Source of the DNA: Endocalyx cinctus
Taxonomy: Eukaryota; Ascomycota; Sordariomycetes; Amphisphaeriales; Apiosporaceae
Assembly: GCA_001600455.1 (NCBI GenBank)
Contig: BCKC01000007.1
Location: forward strand, 859,394-923,393
DNA: 64,000 nt
Direction: 5' to 3'
In this document: piece after piece, positions 11,735-21,582 of the stretch
Position numbering within the stretch: the stretch's first letter is position 1
Layout of the letters: the number at the start of each line of letters is the position of its first letter
Made by a program: the position numbers and the translations under genes
The notes under the pieces: model-generated
Seen by the model: the letters and a program-made list of their open reading frames with translations, nothing else
Databases searched by the model: none
Told to the model about the DNA's origin: nothing

Positions 11735-13358
11735 CTATAGAGGTAGGCTTTCGTGCTTGAACGGCTTCTGACCTTCACCCTCTCCATACGCAGCCGTGAC
11801 GTGCCCTTGTCCCCTAATCTTATACTTATAAATCATGAGCCCCTCCAACCCGACGGGACCCCTCGAGTGAATCTTGTTCGTACTAATACCGACCTCGGTA
11901 CCGAACCCGTACCGCATCCCGTCGGCGAAGCGGGTCGAGGCGTTCCAGTACACGCCGGCGGCGTCGACGCCGCTCATGAACCTCTCGGCGAGGTCCGGGG
12001 ACGAGGTGAGGACGGCGTCGGTGTGCTTGGACCCGTGCGCGTTGACGTGGGCGACGGCCTCGTCTACGTCGGCCACCGTCTTCACCGCGAGCTCGAGGCT
12101 CAGGAACTCGGTGTCGAAATCGGCCTCGGTCGCGTCCGCCACCTGCGCGTCGGGAACGGACGACGACGACAACGCCGCCGCTTTCGCGCGGGCGTCGCAG
12201 CGTAGCACGACCCCTTTAGCGGCGAGCGCCCGGGCGACCGGCGGCCACAGCGTCGTCAGCGCGGATTCCTGCACCAGCAGCGTCTCGAGGCTGTTGCACG
12301 CGGCCGGGTAGCTCGTCTTCGAGTCGACGACGACGTCCACGGCCTTCCGGGGATCGGCCGATTGCTCGAGGAAGATGGAGCACAGGCCGTCGGCGTGGCC
12401 GAGGACGGGAATCTTGGTGTTGGACTTGATGTACCGCACCAGCTCGTTCGAGCCCCGGGGGATGGCTAAGTCGATGTACCGATCTAACTCCAGCAGTTGG
12501 GGGATCACGTCCCGGGTGGTGACTAGCTGAATGGCATCGTTGGGGACCAAGGTCTTTTCTAGCGCGGAGGAGATGACGCGCGAGATGGCGACGAAGGATT
12601 CGGTTGACTCTTTACCTCCTGTAATGATAATAAAAATGTGTTAATTAATACTTGCTTTTTTTTTTCTTTTCTTTGGAGGTGTGCATTCCTTACCCTTTAA
12701 GATAGCGGCGTTACCCGATTTTACGGCGAGCGAGGCTATGTTTGCGATGACTTCAGGCCGAGCCTCGAATATGATCAGGAGTACACCAATAGGACACGTA
12801 ACTCGGGTTAATTCTAATCCGTCATCTAGTTTCGTCCGTAATGTGATCTTGCCAACTTTTAGAAGAATCCATGTTAGTGACTAAAAGAAGAGAGAGATAG
12901 TTATGAGTAACACAGCATAAGTGTATCATTGGAATATGTATAATAATGCAAGTGGAATTTAAGTTCCCCATCCCCAACAAACTTTTTTTTTTTTTTTTTT
13001 TTTTTTGAAACAAGCCACCTTTCTCGCTCGCTCTTAAAAAAAAAAACACTAACTTACCTGGGTCATCGAGATCTCTCACGTCCAAGATGCCCTTCAGCAT
13101 ATCCTCCCATTTCCCCTTTTTCCCCAAATCCAAGCGCGAGACCAAGCTCTGGCTCAGCTGGCCGGATTCGGCGGCTTTACGAGCGGCGTCGAGATCCCGA
13201 GAGTTGGCGGCGAGGATGTCGTCCCGGGCCGAAGAGAGACCGGCGTGGATGGCCGTCAGGGCCTCGTTCCTGGCCGAGGCCGGAAGCGTGGCTAGGACGT
13301 GGGAAGCGGCTTTGGCCTGTTTCGCCGCTTCGGCCGGGGACGCGTTGGTCATGGACAT
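11735..13358 (-). CDS. PRO2: Gamma-glutamyl phosphate reductase (proline biosynthesis), 3 exons
   Basis: NADPH-dependent reduction of gamma-glutamyl phosphate to glutamate semialdehyde, step 2 of proline synthesis; aldehyde-dehydrogenase superfamily. Read on the minus strand: exons 13358-13058, 12855-12694 and 12618-11738, stop 11737-11735, 448 aa, the usual fungal length. Visible marks: an N-terminal Ala-rich helical region, [44 protein letters not shown], the catalytic cysteine about C262 in [14 protein letters not shown], and the C-terminal RGPVGLEGL. Splice joins CCA-G|TT and AAG-G|GA restore these motifs exactly. Intron 1 contains a T24 tract (12983-13006). A second ATG two codons downstream (13352) is possible. 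The antisense 139-150-codon frames over exon 3 are shadows. Confidence 0.95.
12983..13006. repeat. T24 tract inside PRO2 intron 1
   Basis: Twenty-four T on the plus strand (A on the coding strand) inside the 202-nt first intron of the proline gene. It is not near the acceptor pyrimidine tract, so a splicing role is not obvious. Confidence 0.7.
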
Positions 13359-13387
13359 AATTTTTATTTTTATTTGAACTCTCTCTC

Positions 13388-13408
13388 TTTTTTTTTTTTT
13401 TTTTTTTT
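13388..13408 (-). promoter_or_regulatory. Coding-strand A21 tract 29 nt before the PRO2 ATG
   Basis: Twenty-one T on the plus strand, i.e. A21 on the coding strand, ending about 29 nt upstream of the PRO2 start. It mirrors the A23 tract before the PLP-enzyme start at 5895. It may be a nucleosome-excluding promoter element or, if transcribed, a leader poly(A) run. Confidence 0.4.
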
Positions 13409-13541
13409 TGTCTAATATCTCCTTAAAATCCCATGTGATAATTAATTTTGGATTTGATATTTATTATTTACAATTGAAAAAAAGACGTTGATATAATTAG
13501 GTAATGATTAGCGGCTCTTAGGGGGGGGCTTTAGGTCCTGC

Positions 13542-13548
13542 TGAGTCA
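13542..13548. promoter_or_regulatory. Candidate CPC1/Gcn4 site (TGAGTCA)
   Basis: A perfect TGASTCA core ~184 bp upstream of the PRO2 start. This is the binding core of the bZIP regulator of general amino acid control (Gcn4/CPC1), which commonly acts on amino-acid biosynthetic genes. Several such heptamers are expected by chance in 64 kb, so position and gene type are the only support. Confidence 0.3.
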
Positions 13549-13948
13549 ACCTGTAAAAAATGGTTTCTGGCCTGTCCCTTTTTTTTTTTTTCTTCCTTTC
13601 TTTTTGACTTACTCCGAGTTTCGGCTGGTCCATCGAGTCGGTAAATCAATGCACATTGGCATTCTTATTCGACGAATCCAGAATAGCGCATTTGCCGCTT
13701 TTAATCAGTCTGTCAGTCAACACCAACCCTTATATCACAAATACAGGTAGATATATGTATTAATTAAGCTCTATCTTGACGAGACGATTAAGTTTTGAGA
13801 AATGAGGGAGTATACGTTTGAAATATCGAAACAAGTAACAGGGGCTTGTGTAATTGTTCAACCTTTGGCCAACAAATCAAATCTTATAAAGAGGAACGAC
13901 GAAGAAGCTATCACGACAGCCGCCGTCCAAAGTCTAAATCTACACGTG

Positions 13949-13952
<4 letters not shown>

Positions 13953-13982
<30 letters not shown>
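13953..13982. repeat. (TA)n microsatellite
   Basis: About 15 uninterrupted TA units in the PRO2-MFS intergenic region; likely length-polymorphic. Confidence 0.9.
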
Positions 13983-13985
<3 letters not shown>

Positions 13986-15279
13986 CGGAGAGAATCTTCC
14001 TATTTTTATTATTCAGTAGACCGCACGCCGATTAAAAAAGACCCGGGCACGAATACGACCGAAGAGTCGGGCTTATTATTTTATTTTACAGCCCAGGCCC
14101 TATGATCACCCAGATATAATACTTTTTACCAGGAGGATTAGGTCGATTACCGCCATAAATTAGGTTGATAAGTTGCGACTTCGTTATGCGTCCTAATTTA
14201 AACGAGTTTGATCTTTCCGGGACTTTAACAGAAAATCCATCTTTAGATCCCATCTTCCCGATCCGGTCATTTTTCGTCTAAGTTCAAGAGGGGAAAGGCA
14301 AATAAAAAATAAGATAAGGGGCACTGAAAAGACGGAATGAATATCCAGACGAGGCATAACTACTATCGTACTCGAATGACGACCCGTATGATGAAAACTG
14401 AATTTGGAGAACGGGGACATGATGCCATCACTTCTTAGATAGTCCCAGTTGACTAGTCTGGTGATCTCTTTTGGAGATAAATATAATGGATATATATATG
14501 CGTGTGTGCGTTTATATATATATATACATATATGTATGACATCACTGCAAATAATCAATATTCATCGTATTTTCCCAATCTATAATTACTCGGTATTTTC
14601 GTATGGGATAAATAACATTTAGTTTGAGACAAAGAGGCTTACGAGGCATATATCTTTTCTTAGTTGGCGCAGAACGCTAAATCAACATCAGCAGAACCAA
14701 TCTTTGAAATTCGCACGAGATCAAGAAGAAAAAGATAGGAAAAGAGACTTTCAACAAAAAGTTTGGTTGATTCGGAAGTAAGATTGCGATGCGGTGATAC
14801 CCCAATTGCATCGAATCTGTTGGACTTTCCCATCTTTATTTACACCGCATCTATCTTCTGCGAGGTTGTCGTCAAACCATCCATACTTTTTCGGATTGGA
14901 GAAGATCTACTAGTTATGCAGTTAGTAGCTTTATAAGCCAAATACTATGTATACATACTCTTACGACTCGGTGTCGGTGAATACGAAGTCAGATTTCTCG
15001 CCTAAGAATTCATCGAGTAACACATCCGGAACTAGCAGCCGATCAACCAAGGGCCACACTCGATAGTCTCCTAATACGCTCGGCCTATCGGTCGTCCGAG
15101 CGGTCATCGTTGTACAACTAACATGCAAGTTTTCACGATGAATTCTTACGAGTACTTGTAAATATAATCTCTGATATCCATATATCTATACCCTAGATCC
15201 ATAGATAGGAATATAGGATATATCCATATTATACCCACTAAATAAGATCGGATAATACATTGGAACTTGTGCACTTTCG

Positions 15280-15306
15280 AAATAATAATAATAATAATAA
15301 TAATAA
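15280..15306. repeat. (AAT)n microsatellite
   Basis: About nine AAT units upstream of the MFS transporter gene; no coding context. Confidence 0.9.
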
Positions 15307-15986
15307 ATAAGTAATAAAACAATGAATCAGTAAATAACACCTTTTTCTAGCTTCACACGTGCTCAGAAAATCTCAATTTATTCAATCCCGAAATCCTAAA
15401 ATCGAATAATCTATTGATCAGTTTATACATAAACGGGATCTTCACCAGTGCCCCGGTAATTATTCCCGTTTTATTCCCGTCACCCTACCCTTTATAGTGT
15501 ACTTTCCTACTTAACCCCCGGCTTCAAGCGGTTATCTACCACTATCATTTCCTGGTTTATTCCGAGTGCTTTGCTCCGAATGAGATTCGTTTTTATCCTA
15601 TTTCTCCCTAAATGTACCGTATAAGACAATCCAAGAACTCCCCAAGAACCCCCAAGAACTCCATAAAGAACCCCCCCCCCCCCATACCTAGCTTAGTCTC
15701 TTGTCGAACCTAGGCATACCTACCATTTGAACCACCCACCAGCATTAGATAGAGACAGATCCCAAAAGAGAGGGCTAGGATAATAGCAAATTTGGTAAAG
15801 CTTGTATAGTCTTCTCTTCCCTGTACCATGGCATGGTAAAAATTAGCAAAAGCTTGGTCTAATTATTGTGGTTAGGTGAATAGATCCATAATATTTCTAT
15901 AGAGGACACAACAAGGAACCACACATCTTAGTCGCTTTTATCGCATATTTTTGTCTTTTCCTTTTTCTCTTGGCGAGACCAGAGAT

Positions 15987-16481
15987 ATGAGTGGCGGATC
16001 TGCTGAGACAGAGCCGAACGCTCCTTCGGGAGACGGTGGACCTTCCCGTGGTCCGCCCAGAGGCGAAGACGAGCTCACCGAGACGACGAGTCTCGATGGA
16101 ACAACCAACGAGAAGAGATCGGTGGTAGATTCGGACGGGGTCGACGACGTAAGCCCCCCAGGCTTTACGCACGACGACGAGAAAGTGGTCTACGGCCTGA
16201 ACGAGACCCACCAAAGCGATACCGACGAGCAGGACGTCGAAGCGGGTACCCTGCCAGACACCGCCGCGCGGCGGCAATCGCTGGCTTCGTCTACGCGGTC
16301 CAGACCCGTCGTCGTAGTACCTCTGGCGAAGCGAAGGGGTCTCTTCGCGCAGTTGACTTTGATCCCGGAGGTTGAGAGACCTCTCGATTACGATCGCGGC
16401 GTCAAATGGACTCTGACCTGGTTTATGGCCGCTTTGGCGTGTGCCGCGCCTATTGGTTCGGCCATTTTCTATCGTGAGTTG

Positions 16482-16522
<41 letters not shown>

Positions 16523-18005
16523 TTCCATCCATCTATACGTTGCGCCGAGTGAAATACTCTTGCAGGTAAGTAGGACATTTTTTCAACTAACTCTATCCTC
16601 CATCTTCGTTATTCTAGCCGCCCTACCCGAGCTCACTAAAGAGTTTAACACGTCGGCGACGATTGTCAACCTCTCTATCGCGCTCTACATGCTATCCATG
16701 TCGATCTTCCCGCTATGGTGGTCATCCTTCTCCGAGACCTTGGGTCGGCGAACGATCTACCTAACGTCGTTCTTCCTCAACACCATCTTCACGCTGCTGA
16801 GCGGCTTCAGCGTCAACATCGCCATGCTCATCGTCTTCCGGGTACTGTCCGGAGGCGCCGCCGCGGCCGTGCAAGCGGTCGGGGCCGGGTCCGTGGCCGA
16901 CATCTGGGAGCCGGCCGAGCGGGGTCGGGCCATGGGTATCTTCTACCTCGGACCTCTGATGGGACCCTTACTGGCGCCCATCATCGCCGGCGCCCTGACC
17001 TCGGGCTTCGGCTGGCGCAGCACCATGTGGTTCCTCACCGTCTACGGCGCCATCGTCTTCTTCCTCGTCCTCTTCGGCGTCCCCGAGACCCTGTCGAGGG
17101 AGAGGCAGCAGCAGGCCATCGCTAAGCTTACCGCCGATTCCTCCGCGACGGATACTACTACTGCTAATAAGACCGAAACGGTACCCGGAGGTGGCGACGG
17201 CGGCGTACCGACCGAAGCGCCCCTCTCCCGCGTCTCGACGCGCCGCTCCGCCGCCAACGTCCGCACGCGCAAAGCGGGCGTCGTTCTGCGACGCATCTTC
17301 GTCGACCCCCTGACGATCATCGCGTACCTGCGATTCCCGGCCGTCGCGCTGACGGTATCCTTCGCGTCCATCACGTTCGGGTCCCTCTACGTCGTCAACA
17401 TCAGCGTCCAAGCGGCCTTCTCGGCCGCGCCCTACGATTTCCCGGCTCTGATCATCGGCCTGCTGTACCTGCCCTCGTCGCTGGGCTACGTGATCGCCTC
17501 GATCTTCGGCGGCCGCTGGATCGACCGGATCGCGGCGCGCGAGGCCGTTCGGAAAGGCAGGCTCGACGCGAGGGGAAGACCCGTGATCCTCCCCGAGGAC
17601 CGCATGCGCGAGAACGCCTGGATCGCGACGGCCCTGTACCCGTCCGCCATCGTCGCCTTCGGGTGGACCCTGCAGAGAGGCGTGCACTGGGCGGCCCCCT
17701 CGGCGGCCAACTTTGTCTTTGGGTTGGGCAGCATGCTCGTCTTCTCGGCCGCGACGACCATGCTGACGGAGTTCATGCCCCGCAGGAGCTCCTCGGGCGT
17801 CGCGCTGAATAACTTCGTGCGCAACATCCTCAGCGCCACGGGGGGTATCATCGGTCAGCCGCTCATAGACGCGGTCGGGGTCGGGTGGCTGAGCACGGGT
17901 ATCGCCGTCGTGGCTTTCTCGACCGGCGTCGTTTGTATTTTGTTGCTGAGGCGCAACAGCGAGAAGTGGCGCGTGAAGATGGACGAGGAGCTGAATAAGG
18001 AATGA
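15987..18005 (+). CDS. MFS transporter, DHA1/Qdr-like (drug or polyamine efflux), 2 exons
   Basis: Twelve-helix proton antiporter of the fungal DHA1 group (Qdr/Dtr/Tpo-like), expected in the plasma membrane. Coding exons 15987-16473 and 16618-18002 (stop 18003-18005), 624 aa. A hydrophilic acidic N-terminus (~1-138) precedes TM1 (WTLTWFMAALACAAPIGSAIFY, ~141-162). Motif A-like WSSFSETLGRRTIYL, a TM4 FRVLSGG segment, motif C-like GPLMGPLLAPIIAG and PETLSR follow; a central cytoplasmic loop (Thr/Glu/Arg-rich) separates the two halves. The frame is open from a TTG at 15951, but the first ATG is 15987. The 144-nt intron keeps the frame open and carries a CT repeat, so a naive ORF call inserts 48 foreign residues into TM1; splicing restores FYPALPELTKEF. 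Substrate unknown. The 372-codon antisense frame is a shadow. Confidence 0.9.
16474..16617 (+). other. Stop-free 144-nt intron with (CT)n and an internal AG|GT point
   Basis: GTGAGT donor, a CT repeat at about 16485-16519, then TGCAG|GTAAGT at 16561-16571, a CTAAC branch motif (about 16586-16592) and a TCTAG acceptor. The internal AG|GT splits it into 92 + 52 nt, both normal intron sizes. Only removal of all 144 nt, at once or in two steps, keeps the downstream frame apart from full retention. Confidence 0.75.
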
Positions 18006-18601
18006 AATGGATCGCGTCTTAAATAAGGGGGGGAGTTGGGGAATAAAAAAAAATAAATAATTACGGGTGGAAGAGAATTCGCGCATCTATTTTTCATTAA
18101 TGAATGTATGAATGTGCTGGCTGGGTTTGACCGAATTATGATTTACGAATACTTCCATTATGATCATTGAATCATTATGATCCTTGATGACAACGGGGGG
18201 CCCGGGGTTATCATTATTGGACTGACGTAATAATTGTCATAGCATACATATATATAAATATAGAGTTGATCCTTTAAAGTTCATGTAAGAGTATAGTTAA
18301 CGTTCTATCTGCCCAAGTAGTATTTGTTTAATGGTGAAATGGAACTATACATCTTCCCTTCTACACAAGAGAACATTTTAGATAAGATAGAAAAAGATAA
18401 ATACATCTAAGATTATAACGCCGTTTGAATGCTCATTTATCTCTATGATAAACCCCTTCTTCTCCTACATGGTTAATTTTATACGCGAATCAAAATCCTT
18501 TTCAATGAAACGGAACCATGAATGTTCTAAACCAAACCCTCAAGGAAAAGAGAGAATGAAAAAAAAAAGGGCATACTTTTTGAATCTCTCCTTTAGATAT
18601 A
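18006..18601. other. Convergent 3' intergenic
   Basis: 596 bp between the tail-to-tail MFS and dehydrogenase genes. AT-rich, with no frame that looks like a gene; presumably both 3' UTRs and terminators. Confidence 0.65.
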
Positions 18602-20194
18602 TCACATCCTCACCACCAACTTCTTCCCCTTCATATTCCCCTTCTTCAGCATATCCAACCCTTCCTGCACGACGTCGAGCCCCCCCTCGACGACGTGCAA
18701 GTCCGGCAACCGGATCCTATCCTCGTCCAGCAGCCGGCCCAGCTCCGACGTGTACCGGACGTTCGTCTTATCGAGGACGAACTGCTTCATCTCGACCGTG
18801 TGCACGACCACGCTATCCGGGACCGCCTCGGACGAGGAGATCATCGCGAGCGGCGCGAATTCGACTTTTTTCGTCGAGGGCGAAAAACATCGCACGCCCA
18901 GCGACGCCGTCTTGGGCCCGACCAGGTCTATCGCGCGCGTGATCTCCCCGCCGGAAGATCCGACGATCGATCGGACTTCTCCTACTAATTCGTCGTCCGA
19001 TTTCCCGTCCCGGACCACCACCGCGTCGGCGCCGAGGTTCGCGGATAATTCTCTCGTCTCGGACGACGTGACGGTAAGTACTTTGAGGCCACCTAGCTTG
19101 GCGATCTGCGTCGCGAACTGGCCCGTCACCGTCGAACCGCCCCATATCAGCAACCATTCTTTCTCCCCCTCTTCCTCCCCCTTTTCTATCTCGTCGGCAG
19201 TAGGGATAGGTACGGCCAGCCACTTCCACAGCGTCATGGAAGCCGTCAAGGCGGCCACGCCCAGGCAAGCGGCCGCCTCGATCGAGACGTTCGACGGGAT
19301 CGGCAGGACCGTGTGCGACGGGACCACGACGTATTCCTGGAAGCAGCCGGCTCGGACGTCCTTGTAGTACGTGCTCGTCCATACCACATCGCCTTCTTTA
19401 AAGGACGACGAGGACACGGCCGAGCCGACTTTGGCTACGGTTCCGGACATTTCTCTTCCGGTTACCTGTTTTTTTTTTTTGTTTGAGTCTAAGTGAGTTT
19501 TCTATTTTTTTTTTTCGTCTTCCCGAGTGTGCACAGTGCTCTTTTTGAGAAAAAAAAATGGCGAGGTACAAATAATAAAAAGAGGACATTGAATACCAAA
19601 ACTAAAGAGGAATAAAAAAAGAGAGAGAGAAAGAGAGTGCACACTTACCCAAGGAAACTCCGGCAAGCAAAAGTTATACTCGACCGACTTCCAATCGATA
19701 GGATTAAGGCCGACGTACTGGCTACGGATCATGACCTCATCCTCGCCTACTTCCGGCATAGGAAAATCGGTCCGGATTTCGTACTTTCCTTTTCCGGCGA
19801 CGACCAGGGCTTTTTGGACCTTCGGCAGAGTCGTCGACGACGATACATCGGTTGTGGCGGCAGAAGTCGATGTCGAATTCGAGGTTTCTTCTTGTTCTAT
19901 GATGGTTGTCGAGGATCCTACTTTCAGCGACGACGAGGACGATGCCGGCCTAACCTTTTCGGTGCTGGCTCTCCCGGTATCTCCTCGGATGAGCTTTTCT
20001 TCCAAGTGTTGTTGTTGTTGTTGTTGTTTTTGAATTCGGCTCCGGCTCCGATTTCCTTTTTGAACTGATTTGGATAACGGGGGACTCCTAAGCGGTTGTT
20101 TCATCCGCCGCAGCAAAGTGCGGACCGTGTTCCAAGATTTCCGGGCTGAAATCGGGGTCGGGTCTGGATTCGGGGTTGTCTGCACTTCCGTCAT
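18602..20194 (-). CDS. Zinc-independent medium-chain dehydrogenase / enoyl-reductase-like, 2 exons
   Basis: NAD(P)H-dependent oxidoreductase of the MDR superfamily, closest in style to fungal trans-acting enoyl reductases and toxD-like proteins. Minus strand: exons 20194-19649 and 19465-18605, stop 18604-18602, 469 aa. The GroES-like half contains PMPEVGEDEVMIR, VGLNPIDWK and PWVTGREMSGTV (formed by the splice), and the Rossmann half IWGGSTVTGQFATQIAKL. The Cys/His zinc ligands of classical ADHs are absent. The frame opens at GTG 20203, but the first ATG is 20194. Unusual: ~124 residues precede the catalytic domain, rich in Ser/Thr/Lys/Arg with a Gln6 run, of unknown role; no internal Met offers a canonical start. 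It is not clustered with a synthase, so no pathway is assigned. Confidence 0.85.
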
Positions 20195-21582
20195 TGTGAC
20201 CACCTTTAGCTATCCCTTTGTGTATATATATTTTTTTTATATATTGCCAAGAGAGTTATAAGATATATGTAAATTTAGATGAGAATAGCCTTCAAGGCGA
20301 ATCAGGAAAGAAAGAAATACAAGTCCCAAAAGGTTATATACGTATGTGCGTATGTAGGTAATATAGGAAGCATATGACGAAATCAGACTAAATAAGTGAA
20401 AGAGATACCGATAAGTTACCGATAGGTTGAACTTTCTTGTCTTTCTTTCCAGTTGGTAAGGTATATTTGAATTTGTAAGAAAAATAAAACGACGATCGAG
20501 GACCCGGATCGCGGAATCAAGCTGTTCTATGAAAAATGACCAGAGAGAGAAAGGGAATGCTGTATGTATGCATAGATGTGTGTGGTACCGAGGAGCTTAG
20601 TGTACGTTAGCTGTGGATGCGTCGTGTTGTGTGCTATCTTGTGTTTTTGTGTGCAAATATTGCGTGATCGCGATATATATATATGTGTATACCTAGGTAG
20701 GTGTGGTACGGATGGGGATGATGACGATGGATACAGTTCTCTCCCTCCTATTTGCTAATAATTTCTTTCGCAAAGACAATAAACAAAAGTATATCGGAGC
20801 TACCCTGTCTCTTTCTTAAATACCGTAGATATAATAATACCAGTCCCAGTACGTCGGAGAATAAAAAAAAAGTAGAAGACAGGAACAGAGCTTCGTTACC
20901 GAATTAAAATACACATATCTATACGGCTTATTGTTTCCCTTTACGCTTGGGTAACTAGAATTGAAGACTACCAACGGAAAGTCTAACGATGTATCCGTAT
21001 CGAGTTGACTGGTCTCCATCTTAGATTTCGGAATCCCCTTCGGCGCTGCTCCGATGGACGATGAATAATATAAGAACGATATCCCTTTTTATATTGGACC
21101 ACTTTGGACCCTCCCTTTCCCCACAATCACAGCTTCCGTCGCTTCAATTGTTCCGAACGAGGAAATCGTGTAATAAAAGTGAAAATCAATCATTGTCCAC
21201 GTATCTAAGCTTTTGACGATGTCCTCACTTCTCTTAACCTGGCGAAAGATCTAGCCTAGCCTTCTTGCCTCATACTTATATAAAGAGGCTCAATCATTCC
21301 GTCGAGTAAGAAAAGAACAATTTAAGTCAATAAATCTCAATTGACGAATGCATTATCATCTACCTAGCTAAGCTTGAGAAGCCATTCTGTAGCCGTTTAA
21401 ACTTATTGACCCTACCCTCAAGTTATCATTTTGAATCTTTTATAACGACCCGATCGTTGTGATTGATAGTTGAACTTATTTCTAACTTATATGTTCAACA
21501 CACAATGAAACAAGTATTTGTACATGCGTGAAACATTTTTTTTTTTTTAGAAACATATTGACCTATTTTTACACCCTCCCCC
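20195..21582. other. Intergenic, no gene seen
   Basis: Region between the dehydrogenase start and the SPT6 3' end. It contains TA-rich runs (20221-20244, 20671-20684), a CCTAGGTAGGT word near 20692 and short frames of 60-67 codons without features. It presumably holds the dehydrogenase promoter and the SPT6 3' UTR. Confidence 0.6.

Larger units (their letters stand above)
13359..15986. other. 2.6-kb intergenic between divergent PRO2 and MFS genes
   Basis: Shared upstream region of two divergent genes. AT-rich, with a (TA)n run at 13953-13982, further TA-rich sequence at 14513-14530, an (AAT)n run at 15280-15306, an imperfect repeat of a CCCAAGAACT-like word at 15631-15672 and a C13 run at 15671-15683. 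The 77-codon frame at 13802-14035 just reads through the TA repeat. No gene is supported. Confidence 0.6.

Noticed and set aside
13802..14035. 77-codon frame
   Set aside because: About a quarter is a translated TA repeat (YIYIYI); no homology or splice partner.
15951..15986. Upstream extension of the MFS frame
   Set aside because: The codon at 15951 is TTG; the first ATG is 15987.
16968..18086. 372-codon minus-strand frame antisense to the MFS gene
   Set aside because: Arg/Gly/Asp-rich shadow of a GC-rich third-position-biased gene; no domain and no promoter or intron logic.
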